Source of the DNA: Cephalopachus bancanus
Taxonomy: Eukaryota; Chordata; Mammalia; Primates; Tarsiidae
Assembly: GCA_027257055.1 (NCBI GenBank)
Contig: JAPVLO010000133.1
Span: 992,001-1,056,000 of the forward strand
DNA: 64,000 bases
Reading direction: 5' to 3'
Below the pieces are notes generated by a model. That model searched no databases and was not told the origin of the DNA. It was given only the letters and a program-made list of their open reading frames with translations. This document shows positions 58,886 through 64,000 of the stretch, piece after piece (within the stretch, counting starts at the first letter, position 1; every line of letters begins with the position of its first letter). The position numbers and the translations under genes were made by a program.

Positions 58886-59171
58886 AGCCGGGCTCAGTGG
58901 CTCAGCCTGTAATCCCACGCCTTTGGGAGGCTGAGGTGAGTGGATTGCCTGAGCCCGCGGGTTCGAGACCCGCCTGGGCAGCGAGACCTCATCTCTACAA
59001 TAAATCAAAAAATCAGCCGGGCGTGGTAGCGTGCGCCTGTAGTTCCAGCTACTCTGAAGGCTGAGGCGGAAGGATCGCTGGAGCCCAGCAGGTGGAGGCT
59101 GCGGTGGCCGGGAGTGGCCACTGCACTCCAGTCTGGGCGACAGAGTGAGACTCCAACTCAAAAAAAAAAAA
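58886..59171 (+). mobile_element. Alu, sense, tail converted to TA repeat
   Basis: Full dimeric lineage-type Alu with GCGGGTTCGAGACCCGC intact. The A-tail is only about 13 A and passes straight into (AT)n. The TSD is probably 'aatatgct' (58878-58885), degenerated as 'tatatgct' near 59206. Confidence 0.9.
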
Positions 59172-59206
59172 TATATATATATATATATATTTCATATATA
59201 TATATG
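59170..59206. repeat. (AT)n microsatellite grown from an Alu tail
   Basis: Two AT blocks separated by 'tttc'. Confidence 0.9.
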
Positions 59207-59209
59207 CTG

Positions 59210-61844
59210 AACAAGATCTACTCAGTAGTTTTCTGGCTACAACTAAGCTGCTTAATTCTTTCTATCCACACACACATACAAAGCTTTTTTAAAAATTCCT
59301 CCTTCCATTTTCTTTTTCCAAGATTAGATTCTTACAATTGTTTCAAGACACTTCTATTATATTGGTGATTCAACTTAACAGCATTTGTTTAATTATTAGT
59401 ATTCATGAAGTCTTGTCAAAGGCTTTTGAAAACTTCCCAGGTTTTCCTCTTTCCTTCCTCCATCTGCTTGTTTATTCATTCTACAAACTTGACTGTTTTC
59501 TGCAAGAGGAAATCTTGCCAATAAGAAAAGTTGCAGTATGTTCTGTGTTCAAATATATGTATCCTCTTTGTTTATTTTCAATGACATTGAGTTTATTACA
59601 CTAAAATATGTAATAATTTTAAAAATGAAAGTAAGCATTCAGGAAAGTAAGCATTCACCCCAGTAGTGGTCTGAACTTCCAAGCATATGTCTCTAAACAC
59701 ATTTAATATATATAATTTTATATTAATATAAGAGACAAATAACTTTTCTGTAATTAAAATGACTGTGCTTGTGAATCTGAGGCATAGGAAATATTCATTA
59801 TATCAAGACATGAACTTTATGAAAAAATGAAAATGTACAGGGCGATCTTTGAGGTAAGGAGAACAAGTTTGGGCAAACAAAAAATAATATAGTTCAAAGG
59901 GAATGAACATGCTATAGTACGGTACAGGTCATATTGTCAAATGTCTCTTGAGGGACAGCATTTTGATACACCAAAGTACAAGGACAAGATTGAATAAATG
60001 CAGTGCAACTGGCAAATAGATTCTAGAGTAGGGGTTCCTTTTTGATACATCTTTTTAAAATTTTAACTTGATAATTAGACATTAATAAAATAGCCAGCTA
60101 CTCAAACTTTTCCTAGGTAGAAGGATAGATCTAGTTTCAACATGAAGTTATTGGTTGTTAAAAAAAAAATTAAAAGTAGCGTAAAATTGTCTGCTTTATT
60201 TATCATAATATTCTCAATCAGTTTCGGATTCCTTTTTCGGAGTACCTAATTTGGTATATTAGGTATTGGTTAATATTTTAGAAAAAAACACTTAGGTCTG
60301 GGGTGGGGATTGGGGCAAACAGGTGTCAGTCTTTGTATTGTAGTGGATTCAAATAATAGGACAAACATTTAATGTGTCACTAAGACCTTCCAAGTCTACC
60401 ATCAAAATATCTTTTCTACCTCAAACTTCTAGCTAAACCTTGTTGGTTTATAACTTGATGCTTTTATGCATATTTTTATTTTATCTGAAATATTCTCTAT
60501 GTATGTATATAGTAAAAATGACTCAGAGACAAAAAAACTCATTCTCTGTGAAAACTTTTCTGAAACTTGAGAGTATTTGCAACTCCCTTCATTGTGTCAG
60601 CACCTATTAGTTGTGTAAAAATATTTATCTGTGTGATTATACCCCATTACTAGACTTTGAAATCTTTGAGAGCAAAGACTTTCTCTCATTAATTTCTACT
60701 ATGCAGGATACAAGATAAGGTAGATCCTCAAAACTCTTAGCTTGATCAATGAAATTCTTATTGTTGGTCTTCAAAATAAATATTTTATTTTGAAAGTTAA
60801 AAACAAGTTTAAGAACTTTTTGGAAGGAAAACAATCACTTTGATAAGGCAATTCCTCATAAATGCCATGGCAGTTATCAAATAAAATAACTAAATACTTT
60901 CTGAATTCAACAATATGTTTTTATAAAAAATTGCACAATGCTGTATTTTATAAACATTTCAGAAAATGTAAAGATACATGAATTCTGTATCACATAATTT
61001 TATCATTTTATATATAAATAATGGATTTATATGAGAGAAATGAATGCATATGCTACCTATCACTATGTAGACATGCTTTGTCACATGTTAAAATGTGATA
61101 TAGAACTCATATCATAAGAAATTTTCCACTGCCAGTAACTAAAACTTGACACCAACATGTCTAAAAATAATTTTTTTCATTCTGATTGCATGATTTAGAG
61201 CATTTTAATTTTTTTGATCAATAAAAGTTCATAGGAAAATGCCATACACATATTGGCCTAATTCTGGATTCCTGAACCAATCAGTAGTAGCATAGGCTAC
61301 GAGTTTTTCATGATTGGGCCACTTTGACCAGTTACTCAAAGCTGTGTTGCAGTCAGCTTTCCTGAGTTGCATAGTAGCAGGAGGAAAGGGTAGATTCTAA
61401 ACAAAATCCAGACTGTTATCAGAGAATGAGAAAAGAATGTTGGGTAGACAATTTCTAATGTTCACTATAAACTGTACTTGAATTTTTAAACCATATAATA
61501 AAATTAGTAAGGTTGTTAAGTACCTCTGTATGAGGTAAAGGAATTCTAGTTTTTTCATAACCCTAAAGGAAACAGTGAAATGAAAACAGATGGTAACATT
61601 GTTTCCCCTTGTCTGATTCACCTAATATTGTACCTGCTACATGTAACATCTAATAAAGATCAGTGTCTCCATTCCTTGCTTAAATTCTATAGTTTTCCAT
61701 CACACTGAATAAAAACTACTTTACACCATCCTATCAGTCCTGCATTAGCTGCCCTCCATTTTTCCTCTGACCTCATTTATTGCTATTGCCCACATGTTCA
61801 CTCAACTCAGGTCACACTAGCTTCCTGTCTACTCAAAACTGTTT
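59210..61844. other. Unclassified AT-rich DNA
   Basis: No gene recognised. 60.59-60.76 kb has an L2-like end ('actagactttgaaatctttg', 'agagcaaagactttctctc'). An 88-codon open frame at 59338-59604 has no known domain. A small 'gaaagtaagcattca' duplication occurs at about 59626-59657. Confidence 0.4.
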
Positions 61845-61852
61845 AAAATACT

Positions 61853-62335
61853 AGGCCTCATTCAAATCATTCTACAAAAAAGATGCCTGCACACGCATGT
61901 TTATTGCAGCACTATTCACAATAGCTAAAACATGGAGCCAACTGTGCTTCCCATTGAAACTGTGATGGATAAAAAAAAAAATTGTGGTACATACGCATGA
62001 GGAAATATTGCACAGCCATAAAGAAGGACAAACATATGGACTTTGTAGCAACTTGGATGAATTTAGAGTCTATCATACTCAGTGATCTATCACAGAAACA
62101 AAGAATGGAGTATCACATGTTCTCACTCATAAGCAGACCCTGAACATTTACCATAATACTATAAGAAAGGGATTGGCAGTAGTGGGATACTGCCAGTGTG
62201 GGGTGGGGAAATAACATTAATAACAGTACCTAATCTTAGAGCAGGCAAAGTTGGGACCAAAGAGAGGCCCAAACTTTACCTGTACAATGTCTACTTGTAT
62301 GCCTAATCTTGAATTGTACCACACATCTTTTAAAA
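61853..62335 (+). mobile_element. 5'-truncated L1
   Basis: ORF2 C-terminal end from 'ttcaaatcattctacaaaaa' through the 3' UTR and a short A-tail. TSD aaaatact at 61845-61852 and 62336-62343. The 3' UTR carries the extra 'gggaccaaagagaggcccaa' block also seen at 9.5 kb. Confidence 0.85.
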
Positions 62336-62353
62336 AAAATACTCTGCGTCTAG

Positions 62354-62356
<3 letters not shown>

Positions 62357-62399
<43 letters not shown>
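62357..62399. repeat. (GT)n microsatellite
   Basis: About 21 GT units next to the TA-rich tail of an Alu. Confidence 0.95.
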
Positions 62400-62401
<2 letters not shown>

Positions 62402-62410
62402 ATTACCATA

Positions 62411-62732
62411 TATATATATATATTATATATATATATATATATATTATTTTTTTTGAGTCGGAGTCTCACTCCGTCGCCCAGGCTAGAGTACAGTGGCCAC
62501 TCCTAGCCACCGCAGCCTCGACCTGCTGGGCTCCAGGGATCCTTCCACCTCAGCCTTCCGAGTAGCCGGAATTACAGGCATGCATTACCACGCCCAGCTG
62601 ATTTTTTTAATTTATTGTAGAGATGAGGTCTCACCAAGTTGCCTAGGCGGGTCTTGAACCCATGGGCTCAGGCAATCCACTCACCTCAGCCTCCCAAGGT
62701 GCAGGATTACAGGCTGAGCCACTGAGCCCGGC
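62411..62732 (-). mobile_element. Alu, antisense, with TA-rich tail
   Basis: Full dimeric Alu; TSD ttattaccWta at 62400-62410 and 62733-62743. Between the left TSD and the body the expected poly(T) is replaced mostly by (TA)n at 62411-62446. Confidence 0.9.
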
Positions 62733-62814
62733 TTATTACCTTATATTAATCATTCCACTATGTGTACACATATCAAATCATTACATTGCAAACATTTGTA
62801 TAGTTATCGTTTTT

Positions 62815-64000
62815 TAAAAAATGTAGATTCAGGGGGTGCACATGCATATTTGTTACCTGGACATATTGCATAGTGGTGGGGATTGAGTCTCAGGTGGTCC
62901 ATTCCCCAAGTAGTGAACATTGTGCCCCGTAAGTAGTTTTACTTATTTATTTTTATTTCAGGTGCATTTGCTTTTGGGGTTTAGGCCACACATTCTTTGC
63001 CTAGAACCATGTCCAGAAAAGTTTTTCCTAGGTTTTCTTCTAGGATTTTTATTGTTTCAGGTCTGGCACTTAAGTCTTTAATCTATCTTGATTTAATTTT
63101 TATGTATGAGGAGAGATAGGGATCAAACTTCATTTTTCAGCATATAGCTATACAATTTTCTCAGCACTATTTGTTGAATAGGGTGTCCTTTCCTATGTGC
63201 ATGTCTTTGCTTTGTCAAGGATTAGTTGGTTGTAGGTATTTGGGTTTATTTGTGGATTCATTATTCTGTTCCATGTGTTTGCATGGTTCATGTCTGCTCT
63301 TTACCATTACTATGCTGTTTTGGTGACTACAGTCTTGTAGTATAATTTGAAATCAGGTCATGTGTTGCCTCCAGCTTTGTTCTTTTTGCTTAGGATTGTT
63401 TTAGTTATTCTGGCTCTTATTTGGGTTCCATATGAACTTTAGAATTGTTTTTCCCAATTCTTTGAAAAATGACATTGGTAGTTTGATAAGTATTGCATTG
63501 AATCTTTAGATTACTTTGGGTATTACAGTCATTTTAATAATGTTGATTCTTTCAGTCCACGAGTATTGGTTGTTTCTCCATTTGTTTGTGTCCTCTGCAA
63601 TTTCTTTCACTAGAGCTTTGTAGATCTTTTTATAGAGATCTTTTACCTTTTTGGTTAAATATATTCCTAGGTATTTTAGCTTTTTGGCTGCTGTTATAAA
63701 TGGCAGTGAGTTCTTGATTTGATTCTGAGCTTGGTCACTATCGATGTATTGCAGTGCTACTGATTTGTGTGTGTTGATTTTGTATCCTGAAACTTTACTG
63801 AATTCATTTATCAAATCCAGGAGTCTTCAGGAATAGTCACTAGAGTTCACTGTGTATGAGATCATATCAATGGCATACAGAGACAGTTTGATTTCTTATT
63901 CTCCAATTTGGATACCACCCCCCTTTTTTTTTCTGGCTTGATTGCTCTGGCTAGGATTCCAGTATTATGTTGAATAGTAGTGGTAAACATGGGCAATCTT
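62815..64000 (-). mobile_element. L1, antisense, running off the window
   Basis: Starts at the L1 3' end ('gattcagggggtgcacatgc', 'tttgttacctggacatattg'), then jumps at about 62945-62990 to ORF2, so part of the C-terminal coding region is deleted. It continues through the reverse transcriptase region to the window end. Confidence 0.85.
63506..63814 (-). pseudogene. L1 ORF2 fragment downstream of the RT core
   Basis: About 102 codons on the minus strand: '[13 protein letters not shown]', 'K K L K Y L G I Y L T K K V K D L Y' and 'E I A E D T N K W R N', the stretch that follows the FADD motif in ORF2p. The catalytic motif itself would lie at about 63820-63900, where the frame is broken. Confidence 0.85.

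Noticed and set aside
61240..61390. Segment 'ctggattcctgaaccaatca' considered as a conserved LTR or promoter with a CCAAT box
   Set aside because: Too short and diverged to assign; no TSD, no TG...CA limits.

Overview
The window looks like non-coding nuclear DNA from a primate. It is AT-rich and I recognise no host protein-coding exon, rRNA, tRNA or CRISPR array. The open reading frames that can be interpreted belong to transposable elements; the others are short and resemble nothing I know. The primate call rests on many dimeric, 7SL-derived Alu elements with A-rich tails and target-site duplications (TSDs). These Alus share a sequence type that is neither the usual human AluJ/S/Y nor, as far as I recall, the lemur/loris form. 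No tRNA-derived SINEs were seen. A tarsier-like haplorhine is my best guess, held loosely.

Region by region. 1-5 kb: mostly unclassified old DNA plus a decayed mariner (2.75-3.69 kb). 5-5.8 kb: a GA microsatellite followed by two Alus in tandem. 6.0-6.6 kb: two mariner pieces forming a fold-back. 6.7-10.4 kb: an ancient antisense L1 broken by a younger L1 piece, an Alu, a short L1 3' end and an Alu-like monomer, then an MST-type LTR (10.43-10.79 kb). 10.8-23.5 kb: old unclassified DNA with a neat solo LTR (16.73-16.97 kb), MIR, L2 and L1M relics. 23.5-34.3 kb: a class I LTR, Alus, L2 copies, a Tigger-type element and microsatellites. 34.36-42.43 kb: a three-layer nest, in which an Alu and then a complete-length but mutated L1 sit at one target site inside an older L1. 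42.5-53.5 kb: older Alus, MIR/L2, a hAT relic, an MLT1 LTR and a truncated L1. 53.5-57.4 kb: an antisense L1 split by a class II endogenous retrovirus remnant with a 6-bp TSD. 57.4-64 kb: MIR/L2, two Alus whose tails became TA microsatellites, an L1 3' end, and another antisense L1 running off the window.

The elements do not form a pathway. What they give is a layered history: ancient L2/MIR/L1M/MLT1, then MST, mariner and ERVs, then lineage-specific L1 and Alu, ordered by who interrupts whom. Subfamily names come from memory of consensus sequences and were not checked against a database. Boundaries with a stated TSD are reliable to a few bases; the others are approximate.
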